In this document: positions 12,505 to 24,466 of the stretch, piece by piece | Layout of the letters: every line of letters begins with the position of its first letter | Position numbering within the stretch: position 1 is the stretch's first letter | The notes under the pieces: generated by a model | What the model was told of the DNA's origin: nothing | Seen by the model: the letters and a program-made list of their open reading frames with translations, nothing else | Database searches by the model: none | Made by a program: the position numbers and the translations under genes | Assembly: GCA_029204225.1 (NCBI GenBank) | Contig: CM055111.1 | Span: 27,980,340 to 28,044,339 of the forward strand | DNA from: Diphasiastrum complanatum | Lineage: Eukaryota > Streptophyta > Lycopodiopsida > Lycopodiales > Lycopodiaceae | Direction: 5' to 3' | DNA length: 64,000 nucleotides

Positions 12505-13937
12505 CATTGGTGCCCTATCCATGAGCCAAATTTGAGAGATGTTGACAACATGCAAGCGTTGGAGACCTAGGAGTGCCATGGAAATTAAAAATGAAAGTAT
12601 AGAATTTTAGTTAGCCTAAGTTAACCATGATTATTACAATAGGTTAGAGAGAGTGTAGGTGTGAAAATAGTATTTCAAGATATTGCAAAAAACTCAGTTG
12701 GGCAGCAAAAAAGCTTGCCAAAAGTCATTTCTTGCCTAGTTTGATAGATTAGCCTTAATATAAATGAAACATTGAGACTGAGAAGATTTGATTATGACTT
12801 GCACCTTTGTAACAAGTGTGTTGTTGGATCATGCACTCTATCATTATCTATAGATAAAACAATACGCTTTGTACTACTTTCATGAACATAATCAAAAAAA
12901 AAAAAAAAAATTTCTTGAACTTGACTGCTAGCACAATCTAATAAGAGTGAGAACTTGTTGAGGTTGATTCTACTCCACAACATGCTTTGGCTTCTTCATT
13001 TCCTATTTCATTTGCTACATAAGTTTTTCTACACAACTGAGTGGATCACTTTTATAACTCTTCTATAATATTTGTTAATTAAAAGAATCAATTATCTAGT
13101 TATGAAAATACAAAACATTTGATCTCTCATGTATATCTACACACATGTAGTTCTTTTTTCGTGCCTCTGTTTTTGGATCTACAACCGGGTGAGTGTTGTG
13201 TGTAGTACGACTTTCAATCCAATGGGAAGACAGTAAAACTAGTTTAGTGGTGTGAATCTAGGCAACTTAGGGTGTCACAAACCTTAGTGTGTGATCTAAA
13301 CCGTGGAATAGTGCCTAGTGAGAATAACTCATCTTTTTATTTTTCTTCTTTTCTTCTTGTTTGGGTTGTCTAGGCATCAATGGCTCTAGATCTTCTCCTC
13401 TTGAGATTGACCTTCTCAAGAGAGGTGAATGATGTATTAAAACGTCCTACCTAAGGATCTTAATGATCACTTATTGTTGTGTGAGGACCTAACACCTATT
13501 TTCTTAGAATGTGTATCTTATGGAGTTAGTTTCTTGAACTAAAAAGGGTGGTGAATGCTTGTGCTAATGATAAAGCTTGAAGTGATAGCATGATTAAAAA
13601 AGGCAAGCAAACATTCAACATCCATAGATGGATCACATATTTAAGAGGTAGGAGCTTGTAGCTTTTTGCCCCAGACTTTTTAGCTGAGGGTTGAGTCCAC
13701 ATTATAGTGAAAAGTAATGCTCGACTACCTTGATTTAATAGGAAATGTTTGTTGATTCAACCAAAAAGGCTACAACAAAATGTACAAGGTTTTTCCAGAT
13801 TTTAATTGAAAAGGGAAGTCATGCTCTTATGAAAAACCTTTGCCTCATAGACTATTAAGGTTTTGTAGTCATCATTCTTTCATAGCCCATGATTTTTTGT
13901 ATTAGTTGCTAAAAATCTACTAGTTCAATAAATCAAC
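12505..13937. other. no gene seen
   Basis: AT-rich intergenic or decayed transposon sequence. It has an A-run at about 12894-12910 and a GT-rich patch near 13190. No frame with a recognisable domain on either strand. Confidence 0.55.
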
Positions 13938-14560
13938 CTCCTATGAATTTTTTGTGCTAGTGGCTGAAAATTGTCGGGGCATTAGTTAGACCAAAGGGTA
14001 AAACTAAGAAGTTGTAATGGCCATACCTAGAATGAAAACCAATTTTGGAAACATCCCCCTCGTGAATTCTAATTTGATGGTATCCCGACCTAAGGTCCAA
14101 TTTGGTGAAATACTTAGCACCATTCAATCGGTCCATTAAGTTGTCCATACGAGGTTCTTAATGACACATGAAGCAGTCTCTTGGAAGTCTTGTAGATAAG
14201 TGTCCAAAGGCTTCATCCCCATTTGAAACGTGGCAAATCGACGATAATATTCAAGATCGTTGAGGACAGGCATAAAGGCAGCTTTAAAGGCTACCTGAAA
14301 ATCATCCCACGTAGTTGGGACCGTAGGTTGATCTTTAAGATCCTATCACCATGAATACACCTTACCGCGTAGAAACATGATGGCCATCAAAATACGCGAG
14401 CTATCTGGTAGATCATGCATGGAGAAATAAGAAGTCCATCGATCCAATCGAGCCAACACCACATCTTGGTGTCTGTCTACTTGAAGCCTACAAAAATTGG
14501 GTAATGGCAATCTCATAAACTCCACAAGCAACTTTGAGAATGGGGTAGCAGAAGGTGAAC
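13938..14560 (-). pseudogene. Ty3/gypsy Gag fused to RT by internal deletion
   Basis: Reading the minus strand, 14560-14170 encodes a gypsy Gag capsid region: VVLARLDRWTSYFSMHDLPD, LRGKVYSW, then TWDDFQVAFKAAFMP and PLDTYLQDFQETASCVI. At about 14150 it passes straight into [22 protein letters not shown] and [17 protein letters not shown] (14148-13957). The Gag C-terminus, zinc knuckle, protease and RT fingers are missing, and the palm after LPFGLTNAP is cut off too. Indels and a stop (near 14340) interrupt it. It cannot be functional. A primer-binding-like site lies just upstream (14616-14604), so this is probably the 5' part of a minus-strand element. Confidence 0.85.
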
Positions 14561-14603
14561 GTACCTCATTTACCCCCTCTCCAAAGCTCCTCTCCAACCT
14601 CAT

Positions 14604-14616
14604 GCTCTGATACCAA
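14604..14616 (-). promoter_or_regulatory. tRNA primer-binding site (PBS) of the minus gypsy remnant
   Basis: The minus strand reads TTGGTATCAGAGC, complementary to the plant initiator Met tRNA 3' end and used for reverse transcription priming. It stands about 50 bp before the Gag frame, one base after a TTGTAACA sequence that could be an LTR end. Confidence 0.6.
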
Positions 14617-14737
14617 CTGTTACAACTCCCTAAGATCTTTGACTGCCTTGAAGGTTCCGCACACCCCATACCAATGAGAGAAATATCCTAAGACAAGTTG
14701 ACACGGCCACACGTGAATCACAACACCACAGAAGACA

Positions 14738-14956
14738 GAGTGGGTAAAATCTATCCAACCAGGGGTAGCGGAAGAAGTCAAGAAATTGGCAACATATGCA
14801 ATCCAGCAGATTTTACCAAGCCTCATCAAACAAATGTTGCTGCAACAACTTCGGGTGGATGAACTACAAAGGGGTCTCACATCAACCACGCAACTTGAAG
14901 GCAAACTGACTACCAGTCAACGCAACGATCCATCTGTACCACCTTCAAGAGAGTAG
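14738..14956 (+). pseudogene. helical coiled-coil ORF fragment
   Basis: Seventy-three open codons encode a helix-favouring segment with EEVKKLATYAIQQILPSLIK and LLQQLRVDELQRGL, ending at TAG 14954. No catalytic motif. It sits immediately upstream of the LTR-like block at 15381, as the larger coiled-coil ORF at 59797-61551 does next to the related block on the other strand, so it may be a remnant of the same kind of transposon ORF. The remaining sequence to 15380 has shorter open stretches only. I do not recognise the family. Confidence 0.4.
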
Positions 14957-15380
14957 CCATTGAGAAAGAAAAGACTAAGGTGGGAGATTGTCCTCTGATT
15001 TCAACGCCAATCATAAGCAAGATCCAACCAAAGTCGAAATACTCCACTCAACATCTGGCCACCACAAAGCTACATCAGGACATCACATTGCTTAGCCAAG
15101 CCCCCTAAGGCCTCAGGTACATCAAGATCTGACACAACCAACATCAACACCATGTCCTCGATCTTATTTCGCCAATCCACTTATCGATGGACAAGGGTAT
15201 TCAAAATGGCCAACTGATTATTATTGAAGATCTAGCAACAACACCGGTTCTTGCTACACAACAACCAATAAAGCACCAGGTTTTATGTAAGCGAGCGTTG
15301 ATCCACGCTTTTCCTGGAGCAAAAGACAAGTCCCTTGCAATAAACACACCAACAAGCCGACCACCACAACAATCTGCTTG

Positions 15381-15953
<573 letters not shown>

Positions 15954-16353
15954 CCAAGGGTGATTGGTGCATAGCTATGGGTAGGCGCATGAGCCCCCAT
16001 AGCCCCAACCATCCTTGGTGAGCTCTCTTCTCTCTCTTATCTTTCCTTACTCTCTCTCTCTTCTCTCTCTCCTCTCTCTAAATTCTCTCTCATCACTCCT
16101 ATCTCTCTACCTCTCTCTATCTCCTCTCTCTACCTCCCTTCTCTCTCTATTGTTATGTAGGTGCGCACAGGCTGCTCCCAGTGAACGGATCCCTATACTA
16201 CAATCGACAAGCATAGCACAGTGGGTCTCATCAAGCACGGTCCAGACGTGACCACCTAGGATGGTGACATGTGGCACCCAAAAATGTTGATAACGCCAAA
16301 CCTGCGTCATGCCCCTTGCGAGGCCGTCACTGAAGGGCGTACCATTATGGTAC

Positions 16354-16480
<127 letters not shown>

Positions 16481-16485
16481 GAAGT

Positions 16486-17520
16486 CACTACTACAAAAAA
16501 TGATTATAGCGATGAAACTTTGCGACGTTAATTAGGAAAAATTGAACTATGCTTCGTGATTTTAATAGCGATAGATTTTTGTTTTACAATCGTTGCAACA
16601 AAATGTCACATGGCAATATCTTAATTGTCGCCATGTGACAAACAATATTCGTCGCTTTGCAATACTTATCTTAGCGACATTCAGGTGACGTTTAACTGAC
16701 GCCCAGTGACAATTTAACTAAAACGTCACCACGCGACGGTATGTGAATCAGTCCAAAATATGAATTTCGAATCGTTAGTGTCGCTACATGACGTCCAAAT
16801 AGAGCACTATTTTACCGACAAATAGGCGTCATCATCATGGCATATATGTCACCCAGTGATGTTGTAAAAACATTGCAAACTGAGGGATGGTTTTTTAAAA
16901 GCATTGGTTTAGTGACGGTTACATAGTGTCGCTACGCAACGTCCAAATAGAGCGACATTTCAGCGATGTCCAAGTGACGAATAAGCATCTCCATGGCATA
17001 GATGTCGCCCGGTGACACTGTAAAAACATTTCAAACTGTAAAATCTAATAGATGGTTTTTTAAGAGTGACGGTTTGGCGACGGATAATTAATTTCACTGG
17101 GTGACGTATAATGCAAGTATTGAACATGTAAGTCTTGATATGATATCTTGGTGGAGTTGGTGGTATCACTAATGATGTCTTGAGTGGACTTCTTGTCCAC
17201 ATTGGTGTTGAACTTGAGGAACTGATTCTAGATCTTGTTGCTTGATTATTGACATGGGATGATTTCATTGAGATTTTAATATTGATGATATCACTAATTG
17301 GTTGCTCTCATTATTGTGATTTATTTTGATGGAGTTGGTGGTATCACTGATCATGTATTGGGTGGAGTTATGTATTGTTGTGATTATTTTGGTGGAGTTG
17401 GTGGTATCACTGATCATGTATTGGGTTAGCTTAATCTTGCACATTGGTGTGAAACTTGAGAAACTCAATCTATAGCTAGATCTAGATCTAGATCTATCTT
17501 TTAGATTTTTTGTAAGTACT
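16486..17520 (+). mobile_element. CACTA-like non-autonomous element
   Basis: The left end reads CACTACTACAAAAAAT (16486), close to the CACTACAAAAA terminal inverted repeat of plant CACTA (En/Spm) transposons. It is followed by 600 bp dense in short GTGACG/GCGAC motifs on both strands, the subterminal transposase-binding pattern of this class. Two 148-bp units (16777 and 16925) share GTCGCTAC and ACGTCCAAATAGAGC. A possible right end is ATTTTTTGTAAGTACT at 17505-17520, an imperfect inverted match; the 3-bp target duplication is not clear. No transposase is encoded. GGAGTTGGTGGTATCACT recurs at 17153, 17331 and 17394. Confidence 0.6.
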
Positions 17521-17602
17521 TGAATGCTCTTAATATATATCATATAATGTTGTTGCAGTGCAAAGCATACTGATATTTTTTTTTGTTACTTTAGCTTGAA
17601 TG

Positions 17603-18530
17603 TGTTGGCTGATTCTGACAAATCCCCAAGATACTCAGCCAGAGCTACCCAAGAGCACCTCTCACCTTAGACCGAGGAAGTCTCTGAGAAGACGAGACGA
17701 ACGAAGACTGAGAGCCGAGTATGAGAGCCAAGAAGTACTAGTTAAGAATGTCAAGTAGAAACTGTGTAAGCCTCATGGTGAATCCCGAAAGATGGAATGA
17801 CCATGTAGGAACTAGTATTTCTAGGCAAAGTAATAAATGCAAGTAGACTCCTCTTAAAGAAAGTACACTAATCCCTCTGTTTATGGTGACCTCTAGTGGA
17901 GAGTATTATTCCACTTGTAATTTGTGAAATGTAGCAACCAAAGCACAAGGGTAATTTTTTGATTTACTGCAGAACATAGTCTATGGCAGCAAATTACTTC
18001 ACCAAGGAGCATTGCTATTGTTCGTGTATCTCATTTACTTGTTTATTCAATTCCGCACACTGGTTTAATTTTGTTGAATGCTGTATTAATCTATATCAAT
18101 TTCGGAAAAAACATCTGATACCCACAGAAGTTGTGTTCTGTGGCTGGTGTCGAGGAGCTTTGATAGCTCACTAGGATGCCACCTAAGGAGCTCGCTTGCT
18201 TATTTAAGAGACTCTCTCTTTGTAGAAGAGAAGCTTTTTTTGTAATGCATCTACTCCATGTCCAAATGAGAAGAGTCTCCACGAGTTTGGTGCATCCTTT
18301 GAGCTCCTTGATCATGATTGTTTTCTTGAGTGATTTCTTATGATCATGCCCTTCCATCCCTTTGTGTGTGGTTGTGGATCCTAGTGGCGGATTAGATTTC
18401 TTGTTTTCTTGTGAATTAATATAGGAAGCAGCATTCAGGTAAACTAAATAGGCTGGATTTGTGGTGTAGATTGTGCATATTCTAGACATTCCAGTTCTTG
18501 ATGTTCTTGGACTTCGAGGGTTCTCATGCT
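17603..18530 (+). repeat. LTR family C, copy 1 (truncated)
   Basis: Starts TGTTGGCTGATTCTGAC and matches the solo LTR at 23310 over its first 650 bp or so (AATCCCCAAGATACTCAG, GAATGACCATGTAGGAACTA, GGATGCCACCTAAGGAGCTC, TTTGTGTGTGGTTGTGGA). It diverges after about 18515, just before the copia Gag, so the right end is lost. About 230 bp of foreign sequence is inserted at 17940-18170. Confidence 0.85.
17940..18170 (+). repeat. family B LTR fragment inside LTR C copy 1
   Basis: Compared with the other family C copy, this LTR has about 230 extra bases here. Part of them (TCATTTACTTG, AATTCCGCACACTGGTTT, TTGTTGAATGCTGTATTAAT) matches the middle of the family B LTRs near 35390, 49420 and 56990. 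I see no clean duplication at the edges. Confidence 0.6.
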
Positions 18531-18543
18531 TAGAAATTAGATT

Positions 18544-19640
18544 TTGCAAAGCACGAAAAGAAGTGAGGAGAGTGCACAAGATTATGTACTCAGAATCAAG
18601 TCTCTAAATAGGGAGTTGGCTTCCATTGGAGAGATTCATGATGGAGAGCTTGTACAAATTGTCCTTAATGGTCTAGGAGATGACTTTGCAAATTTGGTCC
18701 AAAGTTTTGCCATCCAAAACACTTTGCCAACTATAGAAAAACTTCACAGTGTATTAGTGGCTGAAGAGTGTAGGATGCTCCACACCAAGGCAAGAATGAG
18801 TTCATTGTCTTTGCAAGATGGAAATGAGAAAGCCAATTTCTCATTCAATTGCAAAAAGAAGACCAATGGAAAGAAGAAGCATCCAAAGGAGGCCAAAGAA
18901 GAGGATGATGCATCAAGCTCAAAGGACAAGTCAAAGCAAAACTGCCTCTTTTGTGGAAAGAAGGGGCATTATGCATTTGAATGCTACAAGAGGCTAAGAG
19001 CAAAAGAGGAGGAGGACAAACAAGGGAACCTTGCATATGAAGAGGATGGAGATGAGGAGATCTCATCTTTGATGGCATCTACATCCACTCCAACAAGCAA
19101 AAACAACTCAAAGGACACTTGGTGGATTGATAGTGGGGCTAGCTCCCACATGACTTTCCAAAAGGACACATTCTCAAGAATGTAAGATAGATGGCATTGG
19201 TACCATCTCATTAAGTCTAGGATCTAGCAAAAGGATGGATCTAGACAATGCCCTTTTTGTACCATCAATTACCAAGAGCTTGCTTAGTGTTGGACAACTA
19301 ATGGATGATGGTTTAGATGTTCACTTCAAGCATGGAGTTTGTTCCATCATGAAGAATGATAATTGCATAGAAAATGGTGTTAAACAAGGTAGTTTGGATG
19401 CTAAAATTGCTATGGCAAAAGAGGAAATCATTCATTCAAATGTACACTCTTTTTTTCATGTACCAAGTAGTGATGATAAGATGCATGAAACATTCTTAGA
19501 TGTTTATACAAGAGATGCTTGGATCCATCTAGTATCTTGTGTGAATGAAAGTGAAATCAACAACCTTGGTGTCAATGATCTTGCAAGGATTGAGGAGGAG
19601 CAACAAAGTGATGCAGATCTTGAGGATCCACCTTAAAGAT
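18544..19640 (+). pseudogene. Ty1/copia Gag and protease remnant
   Basis: The open stretch 18544-19185 starts inside the Gag capsid (UBN2) domain (ESAQDYVLRIKSLNRELASI, VLNGLGDDFANLVQSFAIQ), continues with a Lys-rich linker and a CCHC zinc knuckle (CLFCGKKGHYAFEC, binds RNA), and reaches the aspartic protease active site WWIDSGASSHMT at about 19120-19155. A stop follows at 19183. The protease C-terminus resumes at 19220-19330 in another frame (LDNALFVPSITKSLLSVGQL). Gag residues before EESAQDY are missing. After about 19390 the integrase is gone, and only a short Asp/Glu-rich segment (EEEQQSDADLEDPP), plausibly the integrase-RT hinge, is left. Not functional. Confidence 0.9.
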
Positions 19641-20586
19641 CAAGTGCTCCAAGAAGATCCACAAAGGCAAGGGCCGAGCCGTCAAGGCTCACTTATCTTG
19701 GCAAAGGTAATCAAGGGGAGGATTCTCAACCATTCACTTTCAACACTTTTCTTAATTCAATGCTTGATGAACTATTTTGCTATGAGATCTACATGAGACA
19801 AACCGAGGTATGCTATGAGAACTACTTGAGGCAACTTGAGGGCTTCATCAAGAAGGAAGTTGAAGATAAGATGTGTAATGACTCATTCGAGAACAAGTTT
19901 TTATGTCTTAGTGATATAAAAATTGTTATGAACCAATTAAGAGTAAATTGGTTGTTTGATCAAATGAGTGCTCTCAGTTTTGGAAGAGCAAGAATGAGTT
20001 AATCACTCATTGTTTTGAAGAATGTGTTTTTTCTTTTGGAGACACAAATTGTAAGCTTCTTATGAGAATAAGTGAAACATCCTTAAAGGACACTTATATC
20101 CATAAGCAAGTATGTAGCCTCATGAAGTTCAAGATCACTTGTAATTACAACATTAGAAAAATCATGCTTACTTTTGATGGTTTGTCGTCTAGTCATTTTA
20201 GCATGATAAATCTTGGTAATAGTAGCAAGTACATGCTTTGTGATCTTGATCAATGTGATTTTCACAAGACATGGAGACATCAGATTTCCTTCAAAGAGAA
20301 GCATCAAGATCAAGGAGGAGCAAGTTTCAGGTTCATGCATCTTCACTCAACATGGAAGAAATCAAGTGCAAAGGTACAAGAAAGAATCAAGACTCTTCAA
20401 TTCATCTTGGAGGAGATCAAGATCAAAGAAGCTCTATCTTGGATATGGTGATAGATCATGTCATCATCTTTAGGGGCTCATTAGTCATCTTCTAAACCTG
20501 AATATGATTGATTTCTGATGTTAAGATCAGGTCTTAGAATTGTATATAGATACATTATTGTTTTCAAGGCTAGATTTGAGGAGGAG
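19641..20586 (+). other. internal DNA of the copia remnant, no known domain
   Basis: Open stretches at 19760-20002 and 20062-20451 encode Lys/Glu-rich peptides (CYENYLRQLEGFIKKEVEDK, LQFILEEIKIKEALSWIW) that I cannot place. They lie between the hinge remnant and the polypurine tract, where RT and RNase H should be, so they may be captured or non-conserved filler. A purine tract GAGGAGGAG (20577-20586) ends the region. Confidence 0.4.
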
Positions 20587-21273
20587 TGTGAAAAATAGCC
20601 TATTTTGACAAATCTAGTCATGTAGAACTTTGTAAATATTGTGTATAATTAGGTTCCACACATGGAAGGCCAAGATGCCATGTGGCAACCCACTCCTAAT
20701 ATAGGTTAGGTCAAGTCAAGAGAGTTGGTCATGTCTATTTGGTGGTCATCCCTACTTTATAGGACCTACACCTAAGTTTAAGGTGAAAATTTGACCAACT
20801 AGCTACCTACCAAGCATAACTCTAGGATCTAGGCTAGGGTTTCATTTTAGGTCAAGGAGAGTGAGTTAACTTCCTTATTACATGCTGGAAAACCACCTAA
20901 CTTCAAGAAGGAAGTCGAATTTGCTATGTATTCCCTCTCTCCATAGTGAGAAGATAGAAATTTTTGGAGCTCATTGGCAATCTCAAGCTAGTTCACTATG
21001 TACATTGAGTTTTTGTGATCCAAATGAAACCAAGTCAATTTGTACTTGTTTTTCAGGTTGAAGGCCGTACTAGAGCCTGAAGTACACATGTGTGGACTCG
21101 AATTTGGGTCTTTGATGTTGTTTATTGATTATCCATACTTGTTATGTGTCAAATTGCTAATCTAGATCAAGATTTATTGTCTAGTTTTTTGATGCATTGT
21201 TAAGCAAGCACACAATCTCTCTTGTGGATCTTCTAAGATCCATTTTTGGTCCTCAAAGTACTGTACTTTCACA
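20587..21273 (+). repeat. 3' LTR of the 18.5-kb copia remnant
   Basis: Follows a GAGGAGGAG polypurine tract. Starts TGTGAAA and ends TTTCACA (21267-21273), a perfect 7-bp terminal inverted repeat, length 687 bp. The partner 5' LTR is not in the window. Confidence 0.8.
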
Positions 21274-21781
21274 CTACCAACTTTTTCACACTTTCAAAAA
21301 GTGTTTATTGAATGTATTTTAAACTAATATAACTTCAAAAAGTTTATCTCTGAAATGGGTTTTGGCCTCAATTGACAATTTGCCACAATATGTTGAAATC
21401 TCTCACACTCCCTCTTCAACTAGTTTTGGCATAGTTTTAACCACACTACTTTGATCGACTTTAGAATTATCTCCATCCTAAGTATAGATCTCCTTTCTAA
21501 GGTTCTAAGGTATCTTTCATAATTGCTATAGAGAATAGTGTCCAAATTGGACACTTCACTATTTCTTACATCAATTTTACACATCAAGATAGAATGTGAA
21601 TGAGGAAATGCGCAACAAAGAAGATGATCTACCTTATGAGGGGAGTTTCTCAGGATTCAAAGTCAACTTGGTTTTCCTCAACCAACTGTCTATTCACCAA
21701 CAATATTGACATCGAAAGGTGGACATAATAGGAGAGACAATAATCAGGGAAGACAAAGCCAAATGCCTAAGTTTTTGTATC
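21274..21781. other. no gene seen
   Basis: AT-rich sequence with a short open stretch at about 21596-21720. No domain is recognisable. It is the left flank of the family A solo LTR. Confidence 0.5.
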
Positions 21782-21786
21782 TTATC

Positions 21787-22400
21787 TATTAAAATATTGG
21801 AAAAATCTATCTAATGTTGTGAGTAGGGGTCCTAAAAATGCGAAAGATGAATTAAGCTCTTTTGGCTTAGTAAAGACCCATCTTAGAATAAAATATTCAA
21901 GGTAGGTAAAAGTAGAAACTCGAGCTACCATAGGAATTGCCATTTGTACTTTGCATGCAACATTTAATGCATGAAAAGATTAGGTGGCACAATTAGACAT
22001 AGTGAGGTGGCTTGAATAAGTCTAGATAGCTTGAGATGTGGATTCACAACTCCAATTCAACTCAAAGTAGGAGGAGAGTCCATGGATCTATATATATGTG
22101 ATGTACTCTCATTGAGAAAATGATAAAATTTGTGTGAATTGCAAATTTGGAGACAAGCTCTTTGTGCCCTCTCTCTCTACACGAGTTTTGTACTTTCTAT
22201 TTTCTCTCTCTAGCTGAGTTGAGGCATTTATGATGCTTAGTCTTATGTTTTGTTGACAGATCTTGCTTGTAACACAATAACATTTCTTGTATGATCAGCT
22301 TTCCTATTGTCAACCAATGCTAGTCTGATCTTTATGGTATTATTGGGCTTCGGAGATCAAAAGTACATGTGTAGGGCATCCCACACGTGTGAATTCAACA
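21787..22400 (+). repeat. solo LTR, family A
   Basis: 614 bp, matching along its whole length the two LTRs of the element at 26447-29904. It is flanked by a perfect 5-bp target-site duplication TTATC (21782-21786 and 22401-22405), so it is a complete insertion that lost its internal part by LTR-LTR recombination. The left end is degraded (TATTAAAATATT instead of TGTCAAAATATT). Confidence 0.93.
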
Positions 22401-22469
22401 TTATCATGTACTAGTAGATTCGTTATATCAGATTATATACTGGAGCTTACTTTGTTTTTTATCATTTTA

Positions 22470-22770
22470 GGAAACAATTTTCTTTGATGATTTCGCAATT
22501 CGTCGAGGAGGGCAGAGATCTTCTGCTGAAAAGTTTTCAAGAGATCATGCACTAGGGCACTATCTGAAGTTCGTCAAGAATAATGAGATAAGTATTGCCC
22601 ATTCAAAGTTTCATTAACATGGTGAGACTATGATTATGGCAATCAAGGCACTGTCTCATTTTTTTGGAGGACATAATTTCAATAAGGTGCATAAAATAAT
22701 TTTTGTAAAGAAAACCATTGCGGTTAAAATTTTAGGATATGGACCAGTGAATTCCATGCTCAGATCATCT
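22470..22770 (+). pseudogene. exon-like coding fragment, unknown family
   Basis: About 100 codons open in one frame except for one TAA (about 22616). It follows a splice acceptor-like sequence (TTTTTTATCATTTTAG, ending at about 22470). Composition is that of a globular protein: IRRGGQRSSAEKFSRDHALG, GHYLKFVKNNEISIAHSKF, ALSHFFGGHNFNKVHKIIFV, KILGYGPVNSM. I do not recognise it; it does not look like Gag, protease, integrase, RT or a transposase I know. It lies between a solo LTR and a copia integrase of opposite strand, so a captured host exon is one explanation. Confidence 0.45.
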
Positions 22771-22779
22771 CATTTTGCA

Positions 22780-23309
22780 TTGTATGCTGTTACGTTGATC
22801 TGAGTAAGCATGAAAACACTCTTAGGTTCTTCACAGAAGGCTTAGAGCCTGTCCACACCTCATGGAGTTTCTTGCCTGAGAGGGCCTTGGTCGAACATCT
22901 GTTCTGGATGTAAGCTATAGTGGATACAGCTTCGGCCCAGAATCTCTTGGGCAGCGATGCATGCGCTAGCATACATTTGGATGATTTAACCAGGGTACGA
23001 TTCTTCCTCTCGGCTAAGCCATTAGACTGAGGACTATAAGGAGTGATGAATTGCTGCTCAATGCCTTGGCTTTGGCAGTACTCCTTAAACTCGATAGAGA
23101 TATATTCTCCACCATTGTCTGACCTTAGAGCCTTGATCGTCCATCCAGTCTCCTTTTATGCACACTCCTTGAAAATTCTGAAGCAGTTGAAGACTTTTGA
23201 TTTCTTCTTTATAAAGTACACCGTAGTCCTTCTGGAAAATTCATCAATAAAAGTTATAAAATAGTTCGCATCCTTCAGCGAAGGATTTTTCATCGGGCCA
23301 CAAATGTCT
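22780..23309 (-). pseudogene. Ty1/copia integrase fragment
   Basis: Minus-strand integrase core: DICGPMKNPSLKDANYFITF, FIDEFSRRTTVYFIKKKS, RSDNGGEYIS (second catalytic Asp), GLAERKNRTLV (catalytic Glu), then ASLPKRFWAEAVSTIAYIQN and NLRVFSCLL. One stop at about 23156 and the loss of everything after about 22780 make it dead. Its upstream part continues beyond the solo LTR at 23310-24466, so the two pieces were one element. Confidence 0.9.
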
Positions 23310-24466
23310 TGCTGGCCGATTCTGACGAATCCCCAAGATACTCAGACAGAGCAACCCAAGAGCACCTCTCACCTTAGACCGAGGAGGTCTCTGAGAAGAT
23401 GAGACTAATGAAGACTGAGAGCCGAGAAATACTAGCTAGGAAAGACATGCAAGAACTGTGTAAGTCTCAAGGTGAATTCCGGAAGATGGAATGACCATGT
23501 AGGAACTAGTATTTCTAAGCAAATGTAATAAATGCAAGTAGACCCCTCTTAAAGAAAGTAGAGTGAGCCACCTTTTGATGGTGACCTCTAGTGGAGAGCA
23601 ATATTCCACTTGTAATTTGTGAAATGTGGAAATTCCACTAGGATGCCACCTAAGGAGCTCTCTTGCTTATTTAAGAGACTCTCTCTTTGTGAAGAGGAGA
23701 TTTTGCATTGTATCTACTCCATGATTAATAAGAAGATTTTCCATGAGTTTGATGCTACACTAAGCTCCTTGATCATGATGGTTTTCTTGAGTGATGCCCC
23801 TATGATCATGCCCTTCCCTCCTTTGTGTGTGGTTGTGGACTGTAGAGTGGATTAGATTTCCTGCTTTGTAGAGTAGATTAGTTTCTTTTCTTGTTTTCTT
23901 GTGGATTAATGTAGAAGCTAGCATTCAAGTAAACTAAATAGGCTGGATCTGTGGTGTGATTCTTGCATATCTCTGTACAATCCAGTTCTTGATGTTCTTG
24001 GGATGTCCAAGAATCAAAAGGCTAGTTGGTTTCTTGATTATTGGACTTCTAACATGCTGTAGATTAGTTTCTTGTTTCTTGTTTTGTCAATTTATGAAAG
24101 GTAGTTCAGTGTTAATGTAATGTAGGCTCTAATTTCAGTTCATTCTAAGTGTAGGTAGCTGTAGAATCTGTAGATTGTTCACTGGTTTGTATGCTGATCT
24201 GTGAATGAGCATTCCTGGCTTGCATCCATGTAGAATGTAAGTGTGTTCAAGAGCGACGTCCCTGAGTAGTCCTCTGACAGGCAGGACATAAAGAAAATAC
24301 TAAAACGATACTTTGTCCCTTCTGCCTAGGTTGGCATTGTTAACTCAAGAAGACATCTAACGAATGTCTTTAAGCCTGGTAACAGGCAGAAACGGTTCTG
24401 AAGAAGTAGAAACATTCAGAGAAACGAATAAACAACAGGTCCTCTGGAGCAGGGGATCTTTCAACA
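23310..24466 (+). repeat. solo LTR, family C, inserted in a copia element
   Basis: 1157 bp, starts TGCTGG and ends TTCAACA, flanked by a perfect 5-bp duplication TGTCT (23305-23309 and 24467-24471). Removing it and one duplication copy rejoins the interrupted minus-strand copia polyprotein at the HSD.CGPM position of the integrase, which confirms both ends. Confidence 0.93.

Noticed and set aside
16777-17090. Direct repeats as a CRISPR array
   Set aside because: Only two long units and diverged; the context is a plant CACTA terminus and no cas genes exist.
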